In this document: positions 25,103 to 33,195 of the stretch, in pieces
Numbering within the stretch: the stretch's first letter is position 1
Layout of the letters: each line of letters begins with the position of its first letter
Assembly: GCF_014395785.1 (NCBI RefSeq)
Contig: NZ_CP060713.1
Coordinates: 1,888,501 to 1,952,500 of the forward strand
Length of the DNA: 64,000 nt
Direction of reading: 5' to 3'
Source of the DNA: Nocardioides mesophilus
GTDB taxonomy: Bacteria > Actinomycetota > Actinomycetes > Propionibacteriales > Nocardioidaceae
The notes under the pieces: model-generated
Databases searched by the model: none
Told to the model about the DNA's origin: nothing
Seen by the model: the letters and a program-made list of their open reading frames with translations, nothing else
Program-made: the position numbers and the translations under genes

Positions 25103-25909
25103 GTGCACACCCACCGTCTGACGATGGACGCGGACGTCGTGCGCAAGCAGTTCGTGTCCTGGAGCCGGGGGGAGGCGGACCGGGAGTGGACGGGACTGGT
25201 CACGCTCTCGCGCCATGCCCCGGGACTGGTGCCTGAGCCCCTCGAGCGGTACCTCCAACCAGGGGGTGCGCCTGTCATCGTCATGTCGCGGCTGCCGGGC
25301 ACGCCGCTCGGCGCGTCGCGCCTGAGCCTGGCGCAGGTCCGCGCCCTGGCCGTCGCGCTGCGCCGTCTGTTCGCCGTCCCCGCAGGCCGTGAGCTGCCGG
25401 AGCGTGCCCTGGGCGCGTCGACCATGCGCGCGCAGGTCCGCGGTGACCTGGCAGCCGACCCGCAGCTCAGCGCGTGTCGCGACCCCGCGCTGGTGGCGCA
25501 GGCGCTGGCGCTGGCGCGGGAGTGGCTCACCCTCGCGGATTCGCTCGACGACGGCTCAGCCGACACGGTGCCGGCCCTCGGGGACGGCAACCTCGGCAAC
25601 GTGCTCTGGGACGGAACGAGGTGCCGCCTCGTCGACTTCGAGGAGTTCGGGATCTCCTCGGTGGCCTACGAGGTGGCCGACCTCGTCGAGCACGTGTCGT
25701 CGCGGCTGCGCCGCCTCCTCGATGTCGACCTGCTTCTCGAGGAGCTGCACCTCGACGCGCGTGAGCGAGCACGGCTGACCGACTGCCGACGGCTCCTGGC
25801 GATCTTCTGGCTGGTGATGCTGCTCCCGGGGAATCGCGGGTTCCGCCGCAACCCCGCCGGCTGCACCGAGGACCAGGCAGACCACGTGATCGGCCTGCTC
25901 AACGCTTGA
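25103..25909 (+). CDS. Aminoglycoside-phosphotransferase-fold protein
   Basis: A 268-residue protein with an APH-type kinase fold: a weak N-lobe (SWSRGEADREWTGLVTL), a hinge with VIVMSRLPGTPL, the catalytic loop LGDGNLGNVLWDG (Asp retained, the preceding His replaced) and the metal loop LVDFEEFG. It is probably a small-molecule kinase; antibiotic resistance is not implied. The start GTG 25103 is chosen because CAGGCT lies six bases upstream as a possible leaderless -10; ATG 25124 is an alternative. It is absent from the conserved cwlM-parB interval of other Actinobacteria as I remember it, so it is probably a later insertion. Confidence 0.7.
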   Translation: MHTHRLTMDADVVRKQFVSWSRGEADREWTGLVTLSRHAPGLVPEPLERYLQPGGAPVIVMSRLPGTPLGASRLSLAQVRALAVALRRLFAVPAGRELPERALGASTMRAQVRGDLAADPQLSACRDPALVAQALALAREWLTLADSLDDGSADTVPALGDGNLGNVLWDGTRCRLVDFEEFGISSVAYEVADLVEHVSSRLRRLLDVDLLLEELHLDARERARLTDCRRLLAIFWLVMLLPGNRGFRRNPAGCTEDQADHVIGLLNA

Positions 25910-26160
25910 GCACCGGCGTCCGGCGGCCCTGGTGCTCTCCGCAGCCTGATCGGAGCAACAACACCGTCCGCTCCTTGTCGCTTTATTGACTTATCGCTTT
26001 GTCGATAAATACGTTCATCGATGAACCGACCGGCATGTGCAGCCTCGTTGTCGCGGTACCGAAGGCCAGCATGTGCGAGCCATCGCCGGCGGATGGGTCG
26101 ACACGGTATGTGTCGTCCGCGGCGGACGGCTCGGGACGGTTCGCGGCCGCCCCAAGCGGG
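25910..26160. other. Gene-free, AT-richer gap with two inverted repeats
   Basis: This 251-bp stretch separates the convergent APH-like and parB genes. It holds TTATCG (25991-25996) facing CGATAA (26003-26008) and the perfect 14-bp palindrome GTTCATCGATGAAC (26013-26026) in a clearly AT-rich patch (about 25970-26025). A short frame on the minus strand reads MNVFIDKAISQ and stops. These may be terminators for the two genes or the remnant of an inserted segment. No gene is convincing. Confidence 0.5.
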
Positions 26161-27483
26161 TCAGGACGGCTCGGAGCCGCCCGCTTCGGGGGGATCCATG
26201 ATCGCCACGATGCGCTCGAGGTCGGGCAGCGAGGCGAACTCGACGGTGATCTTGCCCTTGGACCGACCGAGGTCGACCTTGACTCGGGTCTCGAGGCGGT
26301 CCGAGAGCCGTTCGGCGAGGTCCGCGAGCGCCGGGGCCGTCGGCTTGTTCCGGCGCACTGCCGGCCTGCCGTTGCCACCCAGGTCGCCGACGGCGACGAT
26401 CTCCTCCAGGCCGCGCACCGAGATGCCCTCGGAGACCACGCGTCCGGCGAGCCGGTCCTGGGTCTCTCCGTTCTCGACGGCCAGCAGCGCGCGGGCGTGT
26501 CCGGCCGACAGCACCCCGGCGGCGACCCGACGCTGCACCGCCGGCGAGAGTCGGAGCAGCCGGATCGTGTTGCTGATCTGCGGTCGGCTGCGGCCGATCC
26601 GGGTGGCCAGCTCCTCGTGGGTGCAGGAGAAGTCGTCGAGCAGCTGCTGGTAGGCCGCGGCCTCCTCGAGCGGGTTCAGCTGGGACCGGTGCAGGTTCTC
26701 CAGCAACGCGTCCCGGAGGAGGGCGTCGTCGTCGGTCTCCCGCACGATCGCGGGGATGGCGTCGAGCCCGGCCTCCTGGGTGGCCCGCCAGCGGCGCTCA
26801 CCCATGATCAGCTCGAAGCGACCCTCGCCCACGGCGCGGACGACGACCGGCTGGAGCAGCCCTACCTCCTGGATGGAGTGGACCAGCTCGGCCATCGCCT
26901 CCTCGTCGAACACCTGACGCGGCTGGCGGGGGTTCGGGCTGATCGAGCCCACGGCCAGCTCGGCGAAGTAGGCACCCTCGACCGGGCGCAGCTCGACGGA
27001 GCCGTCGAGGACGGCGCCCTCGGACCGGCCCGCGCTCGCGCCGTCGGCCGGCTGTGCGTCCTGGCCAGCAGCACGCTCACCTTCGTGGGCGTGGTCGACG
27101 CCGTCAACCCCGTCGAGGCGATCGAGGCGGTCGACAGGCTCCGCGGGGGGCTCGACGCGGTCGACACGGTCGGAGTCGTCGCCGCCGCCGTCACCGCCGT
27201 GGCTGCGCCCCTGCTCCGTGCGGTCATCGGCGCGTGCGTCGGGGTCGGCGGGGGTCGGCCCGGCTGAGCCGTCGGATGCGCCGCGCTCGTCGGTCCCGGA
27301 GGCGTCGACCTCTCCCGGCGCGCCGAAGGACCCGCGGCCCGGCGTCTGAGCGTCCCGGTCGCCCTCGCCGCCGGCCCCGGCACCCCAGCCACCGTCCGGC
27401 TGACCCTCGGGCCGCGGTGCCGTGGGGATCAGCGAACCGAGGCCCCGGCCGAGACCTCGTCGTTGCTGCGGCTTCTGCGTCAC
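26161..27483 (-). CDS. parB: Chromosome partitioning protein ParB
   Basis: A 440-residue ParB/Spo0J CTPase and parS-binding protein. It begins with the ParA-interacting motif ([17 protein letters not shown]), then has an unusually long acidic linker of about 130 residues with repeated D-R-V-D-R and D-G-V-D units. The CTP-binding core follows ([15 protein letters not shown], then [13 protein letters not shown] and [17 protein letters not shown]). The helix-turn-helix ([24 protein letters not shown]) binds parS, and a C-terminal dimer domain ends the protein. GTG 27483 overlaps the parA stop (GTGA) and has GAGGAGG upstream, so parA and parB are coupled. Three parS sites lie 1-2.5 kb away. Confidence 0.95.
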   Translation of the reverse strand: MTQKPQQRRGLGRGLGSLIPTAPRPEGQPDGGWGAGAGGEGDRDAQTPGRGSFGAPGEVDASGTDERGASDGSAGPTPADPDARADDRTEQGRSHGGDGGGDDSDRVDRVEPPAEPVDRLDRLDGVDGVDHAHEGERAAGQDAQPADGASAGRSEGAVLDGSVELRPVEGAYFAELAVGSISPNPRQPRQVFDEEAMAELVHSIQEVGLLQPVVVRAVGEGRFELIMGERRWRATQEAGLDAIPAIVRETDDDALLRDALLENLHRSQLNPLEEAAAYQQLLDDFSCTHEELATRIGRSRPQISNTIRLLRLSPAVQRRVAAGVLSAGHARALLAVENGETQDRLAGRVVSEGISVRGLEEIVAVGDLGGNGRPAVRRNKPTAPALADLAERLSDRLETRVKVDLGRSKGKITVEFASLPDLERIVAIMDPPEAGGSEPS

Positions 27484-29216
27484 TGCGATCCTCCTCGGCC
27501 CTGCCCACCGGTCCACCCGATACCGCTGCTGGGAGCGGTCGGGGCATTGCTGTCCTCGTGTCCATCGGCGACGACGGCCCGTAACGCCATCTCCCGGGCC
27601 GCCTCGAGGTAGCTCAACGCCCCTGGTGAGCCCGGATCGTAGGTCATCACGGTCTGGCCGTAGCTCGGCGCCTCGGAGATGCGCACGGATCGGGGGATCG
27701 CCGTGGGAAGCACCTGCGGCCCGAAGTGCGTCCGAACCTCCTCGGCGACGCCCGCGGAGAGGCGAGTGCGAGCGTCGTACATGGTGAGCAGGATGGTGGA
27801 GACGCTCAGGCCCGGGTTGAGGTGTGCCTTCACCATCTCCACGGTCTCCAGCAGCTGACCGAGACCTTCGAGGGCGTAGTACTCGGCCTGGATCGGGATC
27901 AGCATCTCCTCGCCCGCGACGAGGGCGTTGAGGGTGAGCAGCCCCAGGGACGGCGGGCAGTCGATGAGCACGTAGTCGAAGCGGTCGTCCTCCTCGCTCC
28001 ACACCTGGGGGTGTCCGACCAGCGCCCTGCGAAGCCGGTTCTCCCGGGCCACCAGGCTGACCAGCTCGATCTCGGCGCCCGCGAGGTCGATCGTCGCCGG
28101 CACCACGAACAGGCCCTCGATCTCGGGCGAGGGCTGCACGACGTCCTTCAGGGGCACGCCCTCGACGAGCGCGTCGTAGACCGACGGCGTGCCGCGGTGG
28201 TGCTCGATCGCCAACGCGGTGGAGGCGTTCCCCTGCGGGTCCAGGTCGATCACCAGGACCCGGAGGCCGTGCTGCGCCAGGGCGGCCGCGACGTTGACGG
28301 TGCTCGTCGTCTTGCCGACCCCACCCTTCTGGTTCGCCACCACCATCACCCGCGTGCGGCCGGGCCGGGGCAGCGGTGCGGAGATCCGGAGTCCACGTCG
28401 GACGAGAAGCTCGTGCTCCACGGAGCGGGCGAGCGGAGTCGACACGTCCGCAGCCTCCGACGCGACCGAGGCGACGTCGGCTGCCGTCCGGAACGGCGTC
28501 CCGGGAGCCGGGTGCGGCCCGAACCGCGCGGCGGCGTCGAGGGCGGAGGGGTGCCGAGGAGCAGGCTTCTGCGCGGGCGCCACAGGCGGGGCCTCCAGGG
28601 GGGTCGGGCGGGGCGGTGCGGACGAGGGGGTAACGGGACCGGGAACCGATGTTTCACGTGAAACAACGTCCGTCAGGGCGCCGGCAGGAGCATCGACAAC
28701 TCCGCCGGTGGGTCCCGCCTTCCGCACGATCTCCTGCACAACGTGCGCCGGCCGCGTGTCCGTTTCACGTGAAACAGGCGGTGCTGCGTGGTCGGCGACC
28801 GGTGCATCTGCACGAGGCGAGGCGCTTGGGAGGACATCCTGGCGCTCCCCATCCACCGGTTCTTGTGGACGAACCTGTGGATCCTGTGGACGCAGGGGGT
28901 CGTTCGCACCCTTTGCGGCGTCCTCGTCCACAGCGCGGGGGGCATCCACCGGATCGCCGCGACGGTCGTCGTCGCTGGAACCGGACAGATCGCTCTCCTC
29001 GCCCACATCGGACTGTTGGCCGGAGGAGTGGCCGGTCCGCGCCGTCGTGAGCGTCGGCCAGCCCAGCCCGGGAACGGTCGTGGCGGCACCCGGCCGCTCG
29101 GCACCGCCGACCTCGCTCGGCTCAGACCCGCCGAAGCTCCCTGTCGCGGTATCGATCCCGGCCGGCCACCCCAGTCCGGGGACCACGCTGACACCGGGGC
29201 GCGCAGGCGAACTCAC
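27480..29216 (-). CDS. parA: Chromosome partitioning ATPase ParA with long N-terminal extension
   Basis: A 578-residue protein; the ATPase itself covers about residues 290-550 (Walker A KGGVGKTT, the switch DLDPQGN, and [19 protein letters not shown]). The first 285 residues are a low-complexity Asp/Pro/Ser-rich extension with two PGLGWP motifs (near residues 13 and 48); the usual ParA is about 300-350 residues. The distal start at GTG 29216 is backed by AAGGAG eight bases upstream and an uninterrupted frame. Two parS sites lie inside the extension and are translated as V-S-R-E-T. DnaA-box-like sequences also lie there. A shorter product from an internal start cannot be excluded. Confidence 0.88.
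   Translation of the reverse strand: MSSPARPGVSVVPGLGWPAGIDTATGSFGGSEPSEVGGAERPGAATTVPGLGWPTLTTARTGHSSGQQSDVGEESDLSGSSDDDRRGDPVDAPRAVDEDAAKGANDPLRPQDPQVRPQEPVDGERQDVLPSASPRADAPVADHAAPPVSRETDTRPAHVVQEIVRKAGPTGGVVDAPAGALTDVVSRETSVPGPVTPSSAPPRPTPLEAPPVAPAQKPAPRHPSALDAAARFGPHPAPGTPFRTAADVASVASEAADVSTPLARSVEHELLVRRGLRISAPLPRPGRTRVMVVANQKGGVGKTTSTVNVAAALAQHGLRVLVIDLDPQGNASTALAIEHHRGTPSVYDALVEGVPLKDVVQPSPEIEGLFVVPATIDLAGAEIELVSLVARENRLRRALVGHPQVWSEEDDRFDYVLIDCPPSLGLLTLNALVAGEEMLIPIQAEYYALEGLGQLLETVEMVKAHLNPGLSVSTILLTMYDARTRLSAGVAEEVRTHFGPQVLPTAIPRSVRISEAPSYGQTVMTYDPGSPGALSYLEAAREMALRAVVADGHEDSNAPTAPSSGIGWTGGQGRGGSQ
28650..28665. promoter_or_regulatory. parS site 1
   Basis: TGTTTCACGTGAAACA, the full 16-bp ParB-binding consensus, inside the N-terminal extension of parA (codes for V-S-R-E-T). 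Confidence 0.97.
28762..28775. promoter_or_regulatory. parS site 2
   Basis: GTTTCACGTGAAAC core with C and A flanks, 112 bp from site 1 and also inside parA. Confidence 0.95.
28864..28932. promoter_or_regulatory. Cluster of DnaA-box-like motifs inside parA
   Basis: TGTGGAC (28864-28870), TGTGGAT (28876-28882), TGTGGAC (28885-28891) and TCCACA (28927-28932) share the 7-6 base core of the DnaA box TTATCCACA / TTGTCCACA. The outer two bases are not conserved, so these are weak boxes at best. They sit in parA's disordered extension, between parS sites 1-2 and the rsmG gene. Confidence 0.4.
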
Positions 29217-29282
29217 GAGGCAGGCTCCTTCACAGCGGGCTGCCGCTGGTGCGGCGAAGACACGGGGGTGCGCGGAGCCAAC

Positions 29283-29966
29283 CTAACCGCCAGCACCGAC
29301 CACTGCCACTCTGACCAGCGTGGTGACGGGCTCGACCACGCCCGTCCCTGCCTGCAGCACCTCAGGCTCGCCCGGCCCGTACCTGCGCAATCGGCGCAGC
29401 TCGCGCGCGGCGGCCTCGATCTCGCCGGCGGCGGAGGAGCCCTTCATGGCCAGCATCATCCCGCCCGGCGAGACCAACGGCACGCACCAGGTGAGCAGCC
29501 GACCCAGGGGAGCCACGGCGCGCGAGGTGACCACGTCGAAGTGACGGGTGCCGAGCAGCTCCTCAGCGCGCGCCCGGGTGACCACGACGTTGTCCAGGTC
29601 CAGGGCGGCGACGACCTCCTCCAGGAAGGACGTACGCCGCAACAGGGGCTCGACCAGCGTCACGGTCAGGTCCGGACGGGCGATCGCGATGACCAGGCCC
29701 GGCAGCCCTGCTCCGGAGCCGACATCGGCGACGGTGACGCCCCGCGGGATCCGCTCGTGGACCACCGCGCAGTTCAACAGGTGGCGCTCCCACAGCCGGG
29801 GCGCCTCCCGCGGTCCGATCACCCCGCGCACGACCCCCTCGGTGGCCAGAAGTCGGCAGAACTCCTCGGCGAGCGGCAGACGGGAGCCGAACACCCCCTG
29901 CGCCTCGGCCGGCGCAGGGGGTGTTTCACGTGAAACATCGTCCGGGGACGAGGTGGATCCGCTCAC
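29283..29966 (-). CDS. rsmG: 16S rRNA (guanine-N7) methyltransferase RsmG
   Basis: A 227-residue SAM-dependent methyltransferase (GidB) that modifies G527 of 16S rRNA. The SAM site reads VADVGSGAGLPGLVIAIARPD, followed by the family motifs VEPLLRRTSFLEEVV and SRAVAPLGRLLTWC. GTG 29966 overlaps the jag stop (GTGA). There is no separate ribosome binding site, so translation is coupled. The first 20 residues carry the third parS site, again read as V-S-R-E-T. It belongs to the leftward unit rpmH-rnpA-yidD-yidC-jag-rsmG-parA-parB. Confidence 0.94.
   Translation of the reverse strand: MSGSTSSPDDVSRETPPAPAEAQGVFGSRLPLAEEFCRLLATEGVVRGVIGPREAPRLWERHLLNCAVVHERIPRGVTVADVGSGAGLPGLVIAIARPDLTVTLVEPLLRRTSFLEEVVAALDLDNVVVTRARAEELLGTRHFDVVTSRAVAPLGRLLTWCVPLVSPGGMMLAMKGSSAAGEIEAAARELRRLRRYGPGEPEVLQAGTGVVEPVTTLVRVAVVGAGG
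29922..29937. promoter_or_regulatory. parS site 3
   Basis: TGTTTCACGTGAAACA within the first codons of rsmG, about 5 kb left of the dnaA-dnaN intergenic region. Confidence 0.97.
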
Positions 29967-30676
29967 GCCGGACGGACGACCACGTAACGTCGCGGCTCGA
30001 CGCCCTCGGAGTCCGAGATCAGCCCGGCCTCCGCCACGGCGTCGTGGACGACCTTGCGCTCGAAGGGAGTCATCGGCGACAACGAGACCGGTTCCCCGGT
30101 CTCCTTGACCTGGGCCACGGTTTCGGCCGCCAGCGCCTCGAGGCGGGACCGCTTGTTGGCGCGGTGGCCGGCGATGTCCAGCATCAACCGCGAGCGCTCT
30201 CCGGTCTCGCGGTAGACCGCCAGCCTGGTCAGCTCCTGCAGCGCCTCGAGCACCTCGCCGTTGCGACCGACGAGCATGCTCAGGTCCCCACCGACGAGGG
30301 AGACCGAGGCGCGGTCGCCTTCGACGTCCATGTCGAGATCGCCGTCCAGGTCGGCGATGTCGAGAAGCTCCTCGAGGTAGTCGGCAGCGATGTCGCCCTC
30401 CTGCTCGAGCTGCTCCAGCCGGGCCACGTCGGGGCTGCCGGCGGACGTCGAGTCCTCGGGCGATCCCTCCTCGGCGTCCTGGTCCACCGAGTCGCCGGCA
30501 TCGCCGTCCTCCGGGGTGTCCTCGTCCTCCGGGGTGTCCTCGGCGGCATCCTCGTCCTCCGGGGCCGCACTCTCCGGCTCCGGGGACTCCGTAACGGCGC
30601 CCGTCTGGTCGGGCTGGTCGGTCGGCTCGTCCGCGTGCTCGGTGCTGCCGGGGACGCTGTTGGTCTCGTCGCTCAC
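29963..30676 (-). CDS. jag: Jag/KhpB family RNA-binding protein
   Basis: A 237-residue protein with a KH domain (about residues 95-165, VGGDLSMLVGRNGEVLEALQELTRL) and a C-terminal R3H domain (about 170-237, ERSRLMLDIAGHRANKRSRL, then SPMTPFERKVVHDAV). The first 80 residues are almost entirely acidic (repeats of E-D-E-D-T-P) instead of the Jag-N domain of Firmicutes. It binds RNA and is linked to cell-wall and division control in other bacteria. The GTG at 30676 has CAGGAG upstream. It lies between yidC and rsmG in the conserved order. Confidence 0.92.
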   Translation of the reverse strand: MSDETNSVPGSTEHADEPTDQPDQTGAVTESPEPESAAPEDEDAAEDTPEDEDTPEDGDAGDSVDQDAEEGSPEDSTSAGSPDVARLEQLEQEGDIAADYLEELLDIADLDGDLDMDVEGDRASVSLVGGDLSMLVGRNGEVLEALQELTRLAVYRETGERSRLMLDIAGHRANKRSRLEALAAETVAQVKETGEPVSLSPMTPFERKVVHDAVAEAGLISDSEGVEPRRYVVVRPA

Positions 30677-30820
30677 GTCGTACTCCTGCGGTTCGGTTCA
30701 CGAAAGGTTCAGGGGGAGCCGTTCGGCAGCTCCGGTGCGGCGGCCTGCCCGGCCGGGTGCTCGCGTTCCGGTGCGACCCGGTCGCGCCGTGCCCGGCTGC
30801 TCGCGCGCCGGGCCAGGGGC

Positions 30821-31889
30821 TCAGCCCGTGGCGGGTCCGGGCTCCGGCTCGTCGCGGCGCGCCGTGCCGTCGCCGGGCTTCTGGCTGCCCGGCTTGCGCG
30901 GCGGGGCGGTCTTCTTCTTGCGCTGGCTGCGGGTCTGCTTCTTGGGCTGCTGCCGCGCTGGTGTCGGGGGGATGGACGGACCGGCCGTCCCGGTGCCCGC
31001 CTCGGTCGCGGTCGCTCCGGTGGACCCTCCGGCCTCGGCGGCCGGGGGGCGATGCCCTTGCGCTGGGCCTTGCGCGCGACGCGCTCCTCCTTGGCACGGA
31101 ACGCAGCGGTGTTCGGCGCCGGGTTGTTGCGGATCACGTAGAACTGCTGGCCCATCGTCCAGAGGTTCGAGGTGGTCCAGTAGATGAGCACACCGATCGG
31201 GAAGGCGATGCCGCCGACCGCGAACACCAGCGGCAGGATGTAGAGCAGCATCTTCTGCTGCTGGGCGTAGGGCCCGGTCATCGCGTCGGCCGGCATGTTC
31301 TTGCTCATCAGCTGGCGCTGGGTGAGGAACGTCGTCGCCGTCATCGCGACCACCAGGAACGCCGCCAGGATCCGGACCGCGACGTCGACGTCGGTGCCGG
31401 TGAACCGGTCGGCGATCTGCGCCCCGAACCAGGTCGCCTGGCTCAGGGAGTCCACCTGGTCCTGGGTGAGGACACCGCGGATGTTGCCGTTCGCCGCCTG
31501 GTTGATCAGCCGGAAGAGCGCCAGGAAGATCGGCATCTGCACGATCAGGGGAGGCAGGAGGCGAACGGGTTGGTGCCCGTCTCCTTGTAGAGCTTCATCG
31601 TCTCCTGGGCCAGCCGCTCCCGGTCGTGGCCGTACTTCTTCTGCAGCTCGCGGGCCTTCGGCTGGATCAGCTGCATGTTCCGGCTCGACTTGATCTGCTT
31701 GACGAACAGCGGGATCAAGGCAGCCCGGATCACCAGGGTCAGGCCGACGATCGAGAGCACCCAGGCCCAGCCCGAGTCCGCGCCCAGGATCGGACTCAGC
31801 GCGCGGTGGAAGCCGGACAGGATGACCGAGGTGATCCAGTACAGCGGCGCCATGATCGCGCCGCCGACAGTGGAGAGAAAGTCAAGCAC
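30821..31889 (-). pseudogene. yidC: Membrane protein insertase YidC, two apparent frameshifts
   Basis: As written, the gene is broken twice. The first part (31889 down to about 31548) runs [19 protein letters not shown] to NPFASCLP and then meets TGA; the next frame continues exactly where the family should (IVQMPIFLALFRLINQAAN, several membrane helices, YWTTSNLWTMGQQFYVIR). Inserting one C in the C4 run complementary to 31548-31551 restores SCLP-L-I-V-Q. Past residue about 280 the frame becomes an Arg/Pro shadow; inserting one C in the C6 run complementary to 31044-31049 gives a sensible basic tail (PARQQPKKQTRSQRKKKTA) ending at 30821. The repaired protein is about 356 residues. YidC is essential, so sequencing error is the likeliest cause. 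Confidence 0.88.
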
Positions 31890-32133
31890 TCAGGCTCCTC
31901 GAGTCTGGTGGAGAAGTCGGTTTCGGGGGGACCGGGTCGTAGCCTCCGGCGGCCCACGGGTGGCAGCGGCCGAGCCGGCGTACGGCGTACCAGCTGCCCC
32001 GCAGGCTGCCATGCACCGTGATCGCCTCGAGCGCGTAGGCCGAGCAGGAGGGGTGATAGCGGCAGACCTGGCCGTACAACGGGCTGATCAGCAGCCGGTA
32101 GAGCCGCAGGAAGCCGATCAGGAGGTACTTCAT
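31882..32133 (-). CDS. yidD: Membrane protein insertion efficiency factor YidD
   Basis: An 83-residue YidD with the diagnostic [28 protein letters not shown] segment, including the three conserved cysteine/histidine positions, and the GGYDPVPPK tail. It assists YidC-dependent membrane insertion. It overlaps yidC by eight bases and rnpA by four, in the order rpmH-rnpA-yidD-yidC. Confidence 0.95.
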   Translation of the reverse strand: MKYLLIGFLRLYRLLISPLYGQVCRYHPSCSAYALEAITVHGSLRGSWYAVRRLGRCHPWAAGGYDPVPPKPTSPPDSRSLSA

Positions 32134-32477
32134 GAACGTGCCAGGGCGCGGGAGAGTGCCCGGTCGAGATCGGCGCCCAGCTCGGCGTACGTCGCCGTCG
32201 CGCTCGGCGGCAACGCCCTGACCACGAGCACAGCAGAACCCGGGAGCAACGAGAGTCGCTCCCGGGTCAGGTGTCGGAGACGGCGCTTCACCAGGTTGCG
32301 GGTGACCGCGGAGCCCACCGCCTTGCTGACGACGAAACCCACCTGCGGCGACGTGCCCGCGTCCGGAGCCGCGACGTGCAGGTGCACGACGAGGGTCCGG
32401 GTGCCGGCCCGCCGACCGCGACGGATCGCCGGAGCGAACAGCAGACCCGAGGTCAGCCGATGCTCCCGCGTCAGCAC
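32130..32477 (-). CDS. rnpA: Ribonuclease P protein component
   Basis: A 115-residue RNase P protein that helps the RNA subunit mature tRNA 5' ends. The family signature is the basic helix in [22 protein letters not shown] (about residues 55-76), which carries the R-N-x-x-K-R-R-L-R core. It starts at GTG 32477, 21 bases after the rpmH stop, and overlaps yidD by four bases. Confidence 0.95.
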   Translation of the reverse strand: MLTREHRLTSGLLFAPAIRRGRRAGTRTLVVHLHVAAPDAGTSPQVGFVVSKAVGSAVTRNLVKRRLRHLTRERLSLLPGSAVLVVRALPPSATATYAELGADLDRALSRALARS

Positions 32478-32498
32478 GGGGCGGTCATGCGATCGGGT

Positions 32499-32636
32499 TC
32501 AGACCGACAGGCTCTGGCGGCCCTTGCGGCGGCGCGCGGAGAGGATCGAGCGGCCTGCGCGGGTGCGCATCCGCAGGCGGAAGCCGTGCACCTTGTGACG
32601 GCGGCGGTTGTTCGGCTGGTACGTACGCTTGCTCAC
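32499..32636 (-). CDS. rpmH: 50S ribosomal protein L34
   Basis: A 45-residue L34 ([20 protein letters not shown], then [18 protein letters not shown]). The start GTG 32636 has GGAGAAC upstream; the frame is open further but the family starts here. It is the first gene of the leftward unit at the origin. Confidence 0.97.
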   Translation of the reverse strand: MSKRTYQPNNRRRHKVHGFRLRMRTRAGRSILSARRRKGRQSLSV

Positions 32637-32873
32637 GAGCAGTTCTCCGTGTGTCGGGAGTGGACAGGTCTCGGGGACCGGATAAAGTCGGCTGGCACCG
32701 CCCACCCGCGGGGTCTGCCTGCGGCGATCTGCGGGCGGACCCGAACGCCATGACCAGGCTGGTCATCCGTGGACATGCGGCACCGGTCGACATACCGGTC
32801 CGACCGCCCAACGGTACGGCGGCTCAGCCGGGGGGTCAAACCGGGGCGGCCGTCCCCCGAAAGCGCCGTAGCC

Positions 32874-32896
32874 TGTGGACAACCGCTTGATCCACA
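32874..32896. promoter_or_regulatory. Two DnaA boxes at the dnaA promoter
   Basis: TGTGGACAA (32874-32882, the complement of TTGTCCACA) and TGATCCACA (32888-32896) face each other five bases apart. Confidence 0.7.
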
Positions 32897-32916
32897 AGCG
32901 GCCGACTTGTTAGCGT
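32887..32916 (+). promoter_or_regulatory. Putative dnaA promoter overlapping a DnaA box
   Basis: TTGATC (32887-32892), an 18-bp spacer, then TAGCGT (32911-32916). The -35 element overlaps the DnaA box at 32888-32896, which would let DnaA repress its own gene. Confidence 0.45.
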
Positions 32917-33102
32917 CACCCCGGTCCCGAGTTCCCCTCGAGGCGCGCTCTTCGGTCTCCCCTCGGTGCAGCATCGCGCCCCCCGGGGACCGCTCTTCCC
33001 GCCGCTACGCGGTCGGTTTCCTGACCGGGTCGACGACGGAGCGCGGCTGCGGGTTCCCCGGCTCGGCGCCCCCGGACAGTGGTGGGGGCAGGATGCACAG
33101 CC

Positions 33103-33111
33103 TGTGGACAA
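33103..33111. promoter_or_regulatory. DnaA box in the dnaA leader
   Basis: TGTGGACAA, complement of the high-GC consensus TTGTCCACA; a degenerate copy (TGTGGAACA) begins at 33115. Confidence 0.65.
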
Positions 33112-33195
33112 CTGTGTGGAACAAGCGGGCTCACCGCCCGCTCCGACACCATCCCGGCCCCTCTCGGCCGGCTCAGAACGGGAATGGGACACCGC

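Larger units (their letters stand above)
32637..33195. other. rpmH-dnaA intergenic region
   Basis: This 559-bp region carries the divergent promoters of rpmH and dnaA and several DnaA boxes (given separately). The leader of dnaA from the proposed start near 32923 would be about 270 nt. The part 32650-32860 shows no clear motif beyond an AT-rich spot near 32681 (GGATAAAGT), a likely rpmH promoter. Confidence 0.7.

Noticed and set aside
25983-26378. A minus-strand gene overlapping the parB end
   Set aside because: Only its last ten residues lie outside the parB shadow; no ribosome binding site or family likeness is seen.
27484-28002. A longer ParB start upstream of 27483
   Set aside because: The upstream open codons are the antisense-free shadow of parA; GTG 27483 has a strong ribosome binding site and yields the conserved N-terminal motif.
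31545-31551. Programmed ribosomal frameshift in yidC
   Set aside because: No slippery heptamer or stimulatory structure is evident, and a second identical type of lesion lies downstream in the same gene, as well as in two other genes.
33079-33195. An earlier DnaA start at ATG 33079
   Set aside because: The extra 39 residues are unlike DnaA domain I and overlap a DnaA box; GTG 33196 begins just before the family sequence.
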